Source: Winogradskyella sediminis
GTDB lineage: Bacteria > Bacteroidota > Bacteroidia > Flavobacteriales > Flavobacteriaceae
Assembly (NCBI RefSeq): GCF_003387355.1
Contig: NZ_QUNH01000001.1
Coordinates: forward strand, 568,023 to 632,022
Direction: 5' to 3'
DNA length: 64,000 nucleotides
Part shown: piece after piece, positions 46,343 to 54,999 of the stretch
Layout: the number at the start of each line of letters is the position of its first letter
How positions within the stretch are numbered: the stretch's first letter is position 1
The notes under the pieces: generated by a model
What the model was told of the DNA's origin: nothing
Database searches by the model: none
Seen by the model: only the letters and a program-made list of their open reading frames with translations
Program-made: the position numbers and the translations under genes

Positions 46343-47803
46343 TTAATTTCGTTTTAATAATTGCTTTAGTTCTTTTCTTTCAAGCTGAAAAACAAGTGTT
46401 AAAAATACAATTAATGCACCAATTCCAATAACATAATTTCCTCTAAAATTATAGAAATACAACATAGAAAACACTGTAGACACCCCTAAATACAATACTA
46501 TTTTTTTAAAGTTATAAGGAATGGGATAATACTTTCGCCCATAATAATAAGACAATAACATCATTGCAGAATAAGCTGAAAGCGTAGCTATAGCAGAACC
46601 TTTAAACCCTATAACAGGAATTAAGACATAGTTTAATATAAGTGTGGTAAGCGCACCAAATATGGATATATAAGCCCCAAACTTTGTTCGGTCTGTAATT
46701 TTATACCATACAGAAAGGTTGTGATAAATACCTAAGCAAAAATTAGCTAGAAGTATAAACGGTACAATCCACATGGCTTCATAATACGCTTCACTTCTTA
46801 TAATAAAGGGTTTTAAAAGATCTGCAAAAACGACTACAGTTAAAAAGATAACGGCACCGAAAGCCACAAAATATTCTAAAATTCTAGCATAATTTTTTTG
46901 TGGGTTATCTGTTTTAGAATGACTAAAAAAATAGGGTTCTATTCCCAAACGAAACGCGGTAGCAAACAGAGTCATAAATAACGCCAATTTGTAACATGCT
47001 GAGTACATACCCACTTGTTCATCTGCTATATTTGCCGGCAATAATTTTTCTAGCAGAATACGATCAAAGGTTTCATTAACCGAATATGCAATACCTGCAA
47101 TAAGCACTGGCATAGCATAATGCATCATGGTCTTCCAAAGTTGGATATTGAACTTAAATTTTAATTGCACATAAAAAGGCAACAAAATAAAAAGTGTTAA
47201 TGCGCTTGCAATAACGTTAGAAATGAAGATATAATTAATCTCAAAATCAGGTATATAAATGCTATTAAAAACCGAATGATGTTCTGCAACATCTTTTAAG
47301 TACAATAATAAGAACACATTGAGACCAAGATTAACAGCAACGTTTAAGATCTTAACAACAGCATATCGCATTGGTTTAGCTGTGGCACGTAACCAAGCAA
47401 ATGGAATAATAACCAAAGCGTCCAATAGTAGAATAATAAAGACTAAATTGAGGTATTGTAGTTCTATATTAATGATGTCTGAAATTTGATGTCGCAATAG
47501 AAAAGCGGTGCCGAGTAAGCCGAAAGCGCTAATAAGTATTGAAATTGCAGATGTGCTAGTGACCTTTTCTTGGTCTTCTTCTTTATTGAAAAACCTAAAA
47601 AAGGCAGTTTCCATGCCATATGCTAAAATAACATTAAACAGCACGAAGTACGCGAAGATAAATGACACACGTCCGTATTCTTCCACAGAAAGCACATTAG
47701 GATCGGTATATAGAGGCACTAAAATGAAACTCAACATCCTAGGAAGCACAGTGGCCAAGCCATAAATGAATGTTTGTTTAAAAAGTGATTTGAATCCGCT
47801 CAA
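46343..47803 (-). CDS. Polysaccharide flippase (Wzx/MVF superfamily)
   Basis: 486 residues with about 12-14 hydrophobic helices. The start FKSLFKQTFIYGLATVLPRMLSFILVPLYT is typical of Wzx-like oligosaccharide exporters. It flips a lipid-linked glycan across the inner membrane. First gene of the flippase-dut-nucleotidyltransferase-ABM-TPR-DUF4292-EnvC order. Confidence 0.92.
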   Translation of the reverse strand: MSGFKSLFKQTFIYGLATVLPRMLSFILVPLYTDPNVLSVEEYGRVSFIFAYFVLFNVILAYGMETAFFRFFNKEEDQEKVTSTSAISILISAFGLLGTAFLLRHQISDIINIELQYLNLVFIILLLDALVIIPFAWLRATAKPMRYAVVKILNVAVNLGLNVFLLLYLKDVAEHHSVFNSIYIPDFEINYIFISNVIASALTLFILLPFYVQLKFKFNIQLWKTMMHYAMPVLIAGIAYSVNETFDRILLEKLLPANIADEQVGMYSACYKLALFMTLFATAFRLGIEPYFFSHSKTDNPQKNYARILEYFVAFGAVIFLTVVVFADLLKPFIIRSEAYYEAMWIVPFILLANFCLGIYHNLSVWYKITDRTKFGAYISIFGALTTLILNYVLIPVIGFKGSAIATLSAYSAMMLLSYYYGRKYYPIPYNFKKIVLYLGVSTVFSMLYFYNFRGNYVIGIGALIVFLTLVFQLERKELKQLLKRN

Positions 47804-47867
47804 TTGGGCTAATAATTATAGACTTCAAAAGTATTAAATATAAATGAACCTTTTTCTAAGTTGAAAT

Positions 47868-47895
47868 AAAAAAGCCTTGCTATAAAAGCAAGGCT
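47868..47895 (-). terminator. Terminator of the 178-residue exported-protein gene
   Basis: Arms AGCCTTGC and GCAAGGCT around TATAAAA, with a T-run on the minus strand, 24 bases after the gene's stop. Confidence 0.88.
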
Positions 47896-47918
47896 CAATT
47901 AGTACCTAATGTTTGTAA

Positions 47919-48455
47919 CTATTTGTCAATATTTTCGTCTTCTATAGCCACAATATCTTTTGCATTTTTCCTAGCGTAAATGGCTGGAGGGCCATTTTCG
48001 TAATACGTTCCTGCGAACTCAGTAATTTTTGTTATTTTAAAATACTTGGCCTTACCGTTTTCGTTATAAGCTACAACGCATTCATTATCCTTCAATTTAA
48101 AGGGATAATCTGCTGGAGCTTCAGGCTTTGTAAACGTATAATACGGTGAGTCAGTTTTAAGCTGTGCTGAGTACGTCCCCTTTATTTTAATCAATTCGCC
48201 TGTAAGGTTTCTAAAATAAACATGGGTGATTTCGACATTTTGAGCAACATCTGTAATAGGAAGAAAAATATTTATTCCTGTTCCACCAACTTTAATTCCT
48301 GCATACCATTCTTGAAAAGAAGCAGAATTAACTTTAAATGGTGCTTGTTTCTGAATGGTAATTCGAGCATTGCTGTTTTGGGCTACACAAAAATTAGTAG
48401 TTCCATAAACAACAATAAAAACAATGGCGTAAGCCGCATTTTTTAGTAATTTCAT
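47919..48455 (-). CDS. Exported protein of unknown function
   Basis: 178 residues. Signal peptide (about 1-26, ending FCVAQ), then a beta-rich domain (APFKVNSASFQEWYAGIKVGGTG, ITHVYFRNLTGELIKIKG, YPFKLKDNECVVAYNENGKAKYF). I recognise no domain, though similar proteins are common in Flavobacteriaceae. It stands alone with its own terminator, between the envelope cluster and the atp operon. Confidence 0.78.
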   Translation of the reverse strand: MKLLKNAAYAIVFIVVYGTTNFCVAQNSNARITIQKQAPFKVNSASFQEWYAGIKVGGTGINIFLPITDVAQNVEITHVYFRNLTGELIKIKGTYSAQLKTDSPYYTFTKPEAPADYPFKLKDNECVVAYNENGKAKYFKITKITEFAGTYYENGPPAIYARKNAKDIVAIEDENIDK

Positions 48456-48618
48456 TGTAATGTAGGTTTAGATTTGGGACTGCAATATAAAAAATTATCC
48501 AAACCACCTATATTAAAAACATATTTATCAGACAAAATGTAACAGAAAGAAAGTTAAGTCTTACAAATTTTAAGAAATTTTAGAAAATTCTCTCATTATA
48601 AAAGGTGATTTAAGACAT

Positions 48619-48650
48619 AAAAAAAACCTAACTCTCTAAAAGTTAGGTTT
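48619..48650 (-). terminator. Terminator after atpG
   Basis: Perfect arms AAACCTAACT and AGTTAGGTTT with a T-run on the minus strand; it lies 58 bases beyond the atpG stop. Confidence 0.88.
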
Positions 48651-48707
48651 TAATATTATAAATAATTGCTTAGGTTTAGACTAAAAATGCCTATCAATCA
48701 AATATCT

Positions 48708-49568
48708 TTAGTTATTTAAAGCTTCTGCACCACCAACAATCTCAAGAATTTCATTTGTAATTGCTGCCTGACGCGCTTTGTTATAAGTTAACTTCAATTG
48801 ATCTCTTAATTCGGTTGCATTATCTGTTGCTTTATGCATCGCTGTCATACGTGCACCATGCTCAGAAGCAAAAGAATCTCTAATACCTTTATACAATTGT
48901 GTCTTTAATGATTTTGGTATCAACTCTTCAACAATTTCTAATTTAGACGGTTCAAAAACATAGTCTAAATTTACATTATCGTCAGTTTCTACAGGTACAA
49001 TTGGTAAAAACTGCTCTGTCATAACAATTTGTGTAGCTGCATTTTTAAAGTGATTGTAAACCACCTCAATTTTATCAAACTCACCAGAGACAAATTTTTC
49101 CATAAGCATCTCTGCTATTTCCGAAACATTATCAAACGTTAAGTCATCGTATAAATCACTTTTATCAGCTATAACTTTATTCGTTTTTTTAAAGGCGTCG
49201 TTTGCCTTTTTTCCTATAGCTAAATAAGAGACTTCTTTAGTCGCATATGTTTCATTAGTAAGGTGAGTAACCTCTTTAATGATATTAGAATTAAATGCAC
49301 CAGCCAAACCTCTGTTAGAAGTGACCGCAACAATAAGTACTTTTTGTATCTCACGTTGCTCTGCATACTTACTTCCAGAATCTGCATCTAAAGTTGCACT
49401 TAAGCTCTGTAGCAATTCGGTTAACTTATTAGAGTAAGGACGCATTGCTGTAATAGCATCTTGAGCTTTCTTTAACTTCGCAGCAGATACCATTTTCATG
49501 GCACTTGTAATCTGCATCGTCGAAGATACCGATGATATTCTGTTTCTAATTTCCTTTAAATTCGCCAT
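48708..49568 (-). CDS. atpG: ATP synthase F1 gamma subunit
   Basis: 286 residues. MANLKEIRNRISSVSSTMQITSAMKMVSAAKLKKAQ at the start and the C-terminal helix ARMTAMHKATDNATELRDQLKLTYNKARQAAITNEI are diagnostic; together they form the rotor shaft. Last gene of the cluster; beta (atpD) and epsilon (atpC) do not follow, the split arrangement known in Bacteroidetes. A strong hairpin lies between atpA and this gene. Confidence 0.98.
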   Translation of the reverse strand: MANLKEIRNRISSVSSTMQITSAMKMVSAAKLKKAQDAITAMRPYSNKLTELLQSLSATLDADSGSKYAEQREIQKVLIVAVTSNRGLAGAFNSNIIKEVTHLTNETYATKEVSYLAIGKKANDAFKKTNKVIADKSDLYDDLTFDNVSEIAEMLMEKFVSGEFDKIEVVYNHFKNAATQIVMTEQFLPIVPVETDDNVNLDYVFEPSKLEIVEELIPKSLKTQLYKGIRDSFASEHGARMTAMHKATDNATELRDQLKLTYNKARQAAITNEILEIVGGAEALNN

Positions 49569-49581
49569 CTTTATATGATAA

Positions 49582-49610
49582 AGACTCTTTGCCTAAGCTC
49601 AGAGTGACAT
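49582..49610. repeat. Relic of the second interspersed repeat family, before atpG
   Basis: AGACTCTTTGCCTAAGCTCA and GAGTGACAT. Reversed, this reads TGTCACTCTGAGCTTAG..AAAGAGTC, the pattern of a common flavobacterial intergenic repeat, and resembles the piece at 4011-4053. It lies 14 bases upstream of the atpG start. Confidence 0.4.
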
Positions 49611-49627
49611 TAGCTTAATAATTGAAA

Positions 49628-49670
49628 TTTAGAGTTATGAGTAAGCTAAATTTTAACTCATAACTCTAAA
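49628..49670 (-). promoter_or_regulatory. Large hairpin between atpA and atpG
   Basis: Perfect 15-bp arms TTTAGAGTTATGAGT (49628-49642) and ACTCATAACTCTAAA (49656-49670), 13-base loop. No good T-run follows, so an RNA-processing, stabilising or partial-attenuation role is more likely than full termination. Confidence 0.65.
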
Positions 49671-49679
49671 CTAATAACT

Positions 49680-51260
49680 TTATGATCTATATTTTCCTGA
49701 AAGATCTTTTGCTACACTTGTTAATGTATCAATAACCTCATCAGTTAATTTACCAGCTTTAAGCGTATCTAGAGTATCTCTATGCTTAGCATTTAAGAAT
49801 TCTAAATAGTCGCGCTCAAACTCCTTAACTTTTTCTACAGGAACATCTTTTAATAAGTTCTTAGAACCTGCATAGATAATAGCTACTTGATCTTCTACTT
49901 TAAATGGATCGTTCTGCGCTTGTTTTAAAATTTCAACGTTACGCTTACCTTTATTAATTACATTTAAAGTCACGGCATCTAAATCTGATCCGAACTTAGC
50001 AAACGCTTCTAATTCGCGGAACTGAGCTTGATCTAATTTTAAAGTACCAGATACTTTTTTCATTGACTTAATCTGAGCGTTACCACCAACACGAGATACA
50101 GAAATACCTACGTTAATTGCCGGACGCACACCAGAGTTAAATAAATCTCCATCTAAGAAAATCTGACCATCTGTAATGGAGATTACGTTAGTTGGGATAT
50201 ATGCAGAAACGTCACCTGCTTGTGTTTCGATAATTGGTAGAGCTGTTAAAGAACCACCACCTTTTACCATAGGTTTTAAAACTTCTGGAAGGTCGTTCAT
50301 CTCTCTAGCAATCTCATCATTATCGATAATCTTAGCTGAACGCTCTAATAATCTTGAATGTAAATAAAATACATCACCAGGATATGCTTCACGTCCTGGT
50401 GGACGTCTTAATAATAAAGATACCTCACGGTAAGCAACTGCTTGTTTTGATAAATCATCAAATACAATTAAAGCCGGACGACCAGTATCTCTAAAGTATT
50501 CACCAATAGAAGCACCTGTCATTGGTGCCCAAACTTGCATAGCAGCAGGATCAGAGGCATTAGCAGCTACAATAGTTGTATAAGCTAAAGCTCCTTTTTC
50601 TTCTAGTGTTTTAGCAATTAAAGCTACTGTTGAAGCCTTTTGACCTACAGCAACATATATACAATAAACAGGCTCACCTGCATCGTAAAATTCTTTTTGG
50701 TTTAAGATAGCATCGATACAAACCGCTGTTTTACCTGTTTGACGGTCACCAATTACCAACTCACGTTGACCTCTACCCACAGGGATCATGGCATCAATAG
50801 CCTTAATACCAGTTTGTAATGGTTCTGTTACTGGCTCTCTATAAATAACACCAGGTGCTTTACGCTCTAATGGCATTTCATAAGTTTCGCCAACAATTGG
50901 TCCTTTACCATCAATTGGATTTCCTAAAGTATCTACAACACGTCCAACAATACCTTCACCTACTTTTACAGAGGCAATACGTCCAGTACGTTTTACTGTA
51001 GAACCTTCTTTAATTCCTATTGCAGTTCCTAAAAGTACAATACCTACATTATCTTCTTCAAGGTTTAATACAATACCTTCTGCACCACCTTCAAATTCAA
51101 CTAATTCGCCATATTGCGTATTAGCCAATCCGTAAGCACGTACAATACCATCACCTACAGTTAATACTGTTCCTACTTCGTCTAATGAAGCACCTGCTTC
51201 AAAACCTGAAAGTTGTTGTTTTAAGATTGCTGATATTTCAGCTGGTTTTACTTCTGCCAT
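49680..51260 (-). CDS. atpA: ATP synthase F1 alpha subunit
   Basis: 526 residues. Regulatory nucleotide-binding subunit of the F1 head. Walker [33 protein letters not shown] and [22 protein letters not shown] are all present. Same strand and order as in other bacteria (after atpH). Confidence 0.99.
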   Translation of the reverse strand: MAEVKPAEISAILKQQLSGFEAGASLDEVGTVLTVGDGIVRAYGLANTQYGELVEFEGGAEGIVLNLEEDNVGIVLLGTAIGIKEGSTVKRTGRIASVKVGEGIVGRVVDTLGNPIDGKGPIVGETYEMPLERKAPGVIYREPVTEPLQTGIKAIDAMIPVGRGQRELVIGDRQTGKTAVCIDAILNQKEFYDAGEPVYCIYVAVGQKASTVALIAKTLEEKGALAYTTIVAANASDPAAMQVWAPMTGASIGEYFRDTGRPALIVFDDLSKQAVAYREVSLLLRRPPGREAYPGDVFYLHSRLLERSAKIIDNDEIAREMNDLPEVLKPMVKGGGSLTALPIIETQAGDVSAYIPTNVISITDGQIFLDGDLFNSGVRPAINVGISVSRVGGNAQIKSMKKVSGTLKLDQAQFRELEAFAKFGSDLDAVTLNVINKGKRNVEILKQAQNDPFKVEDQVAIIYAGSKNLLKDVPVEKVKEFERDYLEFLNAKHRDTLDTLKAGKLTDEVIDTLTSVAKDLSGKYRS

Positions 51261-51315
51261 CTTTTTTAGTCTTTAGCTTTTAGCTGTTCGCCTTTTGGGC
51301 GTATCTAAAACTATA

Positions 51316-51852
51316 TTAATTTAGTGTAAATTCTCTTTTTAATTTATGGAGTTTATTAGCAATACTAGCGTTATACTGAATATCTCCAACTCGTAAGATA
51401 AAACCACCTAAAATGGTTTCATCTATAATATTTTTTACTTCTGCGTCTTTTCCTGTAAGTTCTTTAACCTTAGCTAATACTTTTACTTTTAACTCTTCGG
51501 TTAATGCTACAGCTGTTGTAACTGATGCTAGTTGGCGACCTCTTAACTCATCGTATAACTGCACATAACTTAATGCGACGTCATTTAATAAAGATAACCT
51601 TTTATTAGCAATTAAAGTATCGATTAAATTAGTAGTTGCTACATTAGAATCTGTAAATACTGCTAATAATACTGCTTTTTTATCTGAAGATCTTACAACA
51701 GGACTTTGAAGCATTTGATTTAAATCTTTACTTTCAGCAATAGTGTTTATGATTAATTTCATATCACTATTCACTGCATCAGCAGATTTTTGATCTGTTG
51801 CTAAACTTAAAACCGCTTTAGCATATCGTATTGCCGCTCTTGATCCTGACAT
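51316..51852 (-). CDS. atpH: ATP synthase F1 delta subunit
   Basis: 178 residues. RAAIRYAKAVLSLA at the start and the C-terminal ETILGGFILRVGDIQYNASIANKLHKLKREF identify the stator subunit that joins F1 to the b dimer. It starts 6 bases after atpF. Confidence 0.97.
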   Translation of the reverse strand: MSGSRAAIRYAKAVLSLATDQKSADAVNSDMKLIINTIAESKDLNQMLQSPVVRSSDKKAVLLAVFTDSNVATTNLIDTLIANKRLSLLNDVALSYVQLYDELRGRQLASVTTAVALTEELKVKVLAKVKELTGKDAEVKNIIDETILGGFILRVGDIQYNASIANKLHKLKREFTLN

Positions 51853-51858
51853 CTCTTA

Positions 51859-52359
51859 CTAGTTTAAAGTTGCTTCACCTAACATAGACTCTACTAACTC
51901 TAGTTGCTTGTCTTTATTAGATAATTCATTACGCACTACTTTTTCTGCAATATCTAATGATAATCCAGCAACATGACTTTTTAATTCTGCCATAGCCGCT
52001 TTCTTTTCACTTACAATAGCTTCTTGAGCTTGTGCAATCATTTTATTAGCTTGCATTTTTGCTTCTTCTTCAGCATCAGCAATCATTTTAGTTTTTAACT
52101 CACGTGCTTCTTTAAGCATCGTTTCTCTTTCTAAACGTGCTTCTTGTAATAACCTTTGGTTATCGGCCTGAAGATTTGCCATTTCACGCTTTGCTTTTTC
52201 AGCAGCGTCTAAAGCACCTTGAATACCCTCTTCTCTTTCATTTAAAGAGCTTAAGATTGGTTTCCAAGCAAACTTCACCATAAGGGCAATTAAAGCCAAC
52301 ATTAATATTGTTGATACTACGAATAAACCTGGTGAAAAATCGTTTAATAATGTTTCCAT
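51859..52359 (-). CDS. atpF: ATP synthase F0 b subunit
   Basis: 166 residues. One N-terminal membrane helix (about 10-30), then FAWKPILSSLNEREEGIQGALDAAEKAK and a long charged coiled coil. It forms the peripheral stalk. Separated from atpE by 97 bases that hold a strong hairpin. Confidence 0.97.
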   Translation of the reverse strand: METLLNDFSPGLFVVSTILMLALIALMVKFAWKPILSSLNEREEGIQGALDAAEKAKREMANLQADNQRLLQEARLERETMLKEARELKTKMIADAEEEAKMQANKMIAQAQEAIVSEKKAAMAELKSHVAGLSLDIAEKVVRNELSNKDKQLELVESMLGEATLN

Positions 52360-52400
52360 TCTATTAAATAATTAAATGTTTTGTCTTTTTTTAATTTAAA

Positions 52401-52436
52401 AACACATCCTGCAACCAACCGTTGCAGGTTTGTGTT
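52401..52436 (-). promoter_or_regulatory. Hairpin between atpE and atpF
   Basis: Inner arms CCTGCAAC and GTTGCAGG, outer arms AACACA and TGTGTT, 5-base loop and a small bulge. It lies 20 bases after the atpE stop. No T-run follows. A candidate for protecting the atpE end of the transcript or lowering read-through, since the c subunit is needed in many copies. Confidence 0.6.
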
Positions 52437-52456
52437 CTTGTAATTTAATTCGGTTC

Positions 52457-53870
<1,414 letters not shown>

Positions 53871-53951
53871 TCTAATAAAATAAAAAAAACCTCTTCTCAA
53901 ATTCCGTGCAAAAGTACGCAATTTATTAAAATAACAATGTCTTTTTTGAAT

Positions 53952-54350
53952 CTAATATTTAAACCCCATTTTTGATATGATTTTCACAATAAAAAACACC
54001 TCTAATACTAAAAATAAGAGAATTGGGATTACAAGGCTTAACCGCTCGGGTGTATTTAAAACTTCAATATTAAAAACCGTGTCTTTAAATGCCACATAAA
54101 ATAGCACTCCTTTAATGAAAAGTGTGGGTAAATAAATGAATCCGAGCTGCGTTTTTAAACTATTAACTAATGAAAAAACCTGAAAATGTACACATATCAT
54201 TAAAGAGGCGATAGCCATAAAAAGGTTAGTATCCCAAAGATTAAATCTTATAATGCTGTTGGTTTGATTGATTATAAATTCTTGCAAAAAATGAACAATG
54301 ACGAGTAGTGCAAAAAAAGATACTACATATACAATAAAAGATTTAATCAT
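53952..54350 (-). CDS. Small four-helix membrane protein in the atp operon
   Basis: 132 residues with about four hydrophobic helices (at about 5-25, 40-58, 75-92 and 105-125). No family motif recognised. Its start overlaps the end of atpZ by 8 bases and it precedes atpB, where other bacteria have atpI, so it is likely an AtpI analogue or ATP synthase assembly factor by position only. Confidence 0.75.
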   Translation of the reverse strand: MIKSFIVYVVSFFALLVIVHFLQEFIINQTNSIIRFNLWDTNLFMAIASLMICVHFQVFSLVNSLKTQLGFIYLPTLFIKGVLFYVAFKDTVFNIEVLNTPERLSLVIPILLFLVLEVFFIVKIISKMGFKY

Positions 54351-54561
54351 CGTCTTTAGACATTTTTATAACTTGGGAAATCACCAAATACATGGAAATA
54401 AATACAGAGAGAAGTGTGATGGTTGTTTCTAAATAATCCTTGTGATACTTAACGTCTAGCCATTGACCTAAATAATTTCCAAGAAAAATAGTGCCTCCCA
54501 TCTGAAACGCAACGGATGTAAACCTAATAAATTTGTTAGGTCCTTTATTTGCTTTGGACAC
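54343..54561 (-). CDS. atpZ: AtpZ/AtpI family protein
   Basis: 72 residues with two membrane helices. FTSVAFQMGGTIFLGNYLGQWLD is the AtpZ/AtpI signature. Proteins of this family accompany F0 genes and are proposed to help assemble the c ring or carry magnesium. It overlaps the bactofilin gene upstream (17 bases) and the next gene (8 bases). Confidence 0.9.
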   Translation of the reverse strand: MSKANKGPNKFIRFTSVAFQMGGTIFLGNYLGQWLDVKYHKDYLETTITLLSVFISMYLVISQVIKMSKDDD

Positions 54562-54982
54562 TTTGGGCTTTAACAGATTCTATTCTAGCTGGCTCATTAG
54601 ATAACGATTTTACTGTCCCTTTCATGCTACAAGTTGCATTAAACGTTGCACCAGGTTCTACAGCCAACTTACTTATATGTACCTCTCCTTCAATATGTGC
54701 TGTAGATTTTAAAGATAATGTACCAGACAAAATAAGCTTACCCGAAAATTTACCTTCAAAATCCGCATTTTCACCTTGCAAAGTACCTTTTATGTAACCA
54801 GACTTACCTACCACAACTTTACCAGATGTTTTTACGTTACCTTCAACAGTTCCGTCGATTCTAAATGGGCCTTGACTTGCAATGTCTCCTACAATTTTAG
54901 TGCCTTGTGCTATAACATTTTGTTGAGTAGTTGATTCCATAATTGAATGTTGTTTTGTTTTTTTTCTATCTGGAGAAAACAT
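54545..54982 (-). CDS. Bactofilin family cytoskeletal protein
   Basis: 145 residues. The repeating glycine-spaced beta-helix pattern (GTKIVGDIASQGPFRIDGTVEGNVKTSGKVVVG, GEVHISKLAVEPGATFNA) identifies a bactofilin, which polymerises without nucleotide into membrane-associated filaments. A downstream ATG at codon 15 is an alternative start. It lies 17 bases after sprE and overlaps atpZ, so it is joined to the atp transcript. Confidence 0.93.
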   Translation of the reverse strand: MFSPDRKKTKQHSIMESTTQQNVIAQGTKIVGDIASQGPFRIDGTVEGNVKTSGKVVVGKSGYIKGTLQGENADFEGKFSGKLILSGTLSLKSTAHIEGEVHISKLAVEPGATFNATCSMKGTVKSLSNEPARIESVKAQSVQSK

Positions 54983-54999
54983 GTTGATTTGGTTTTAAA

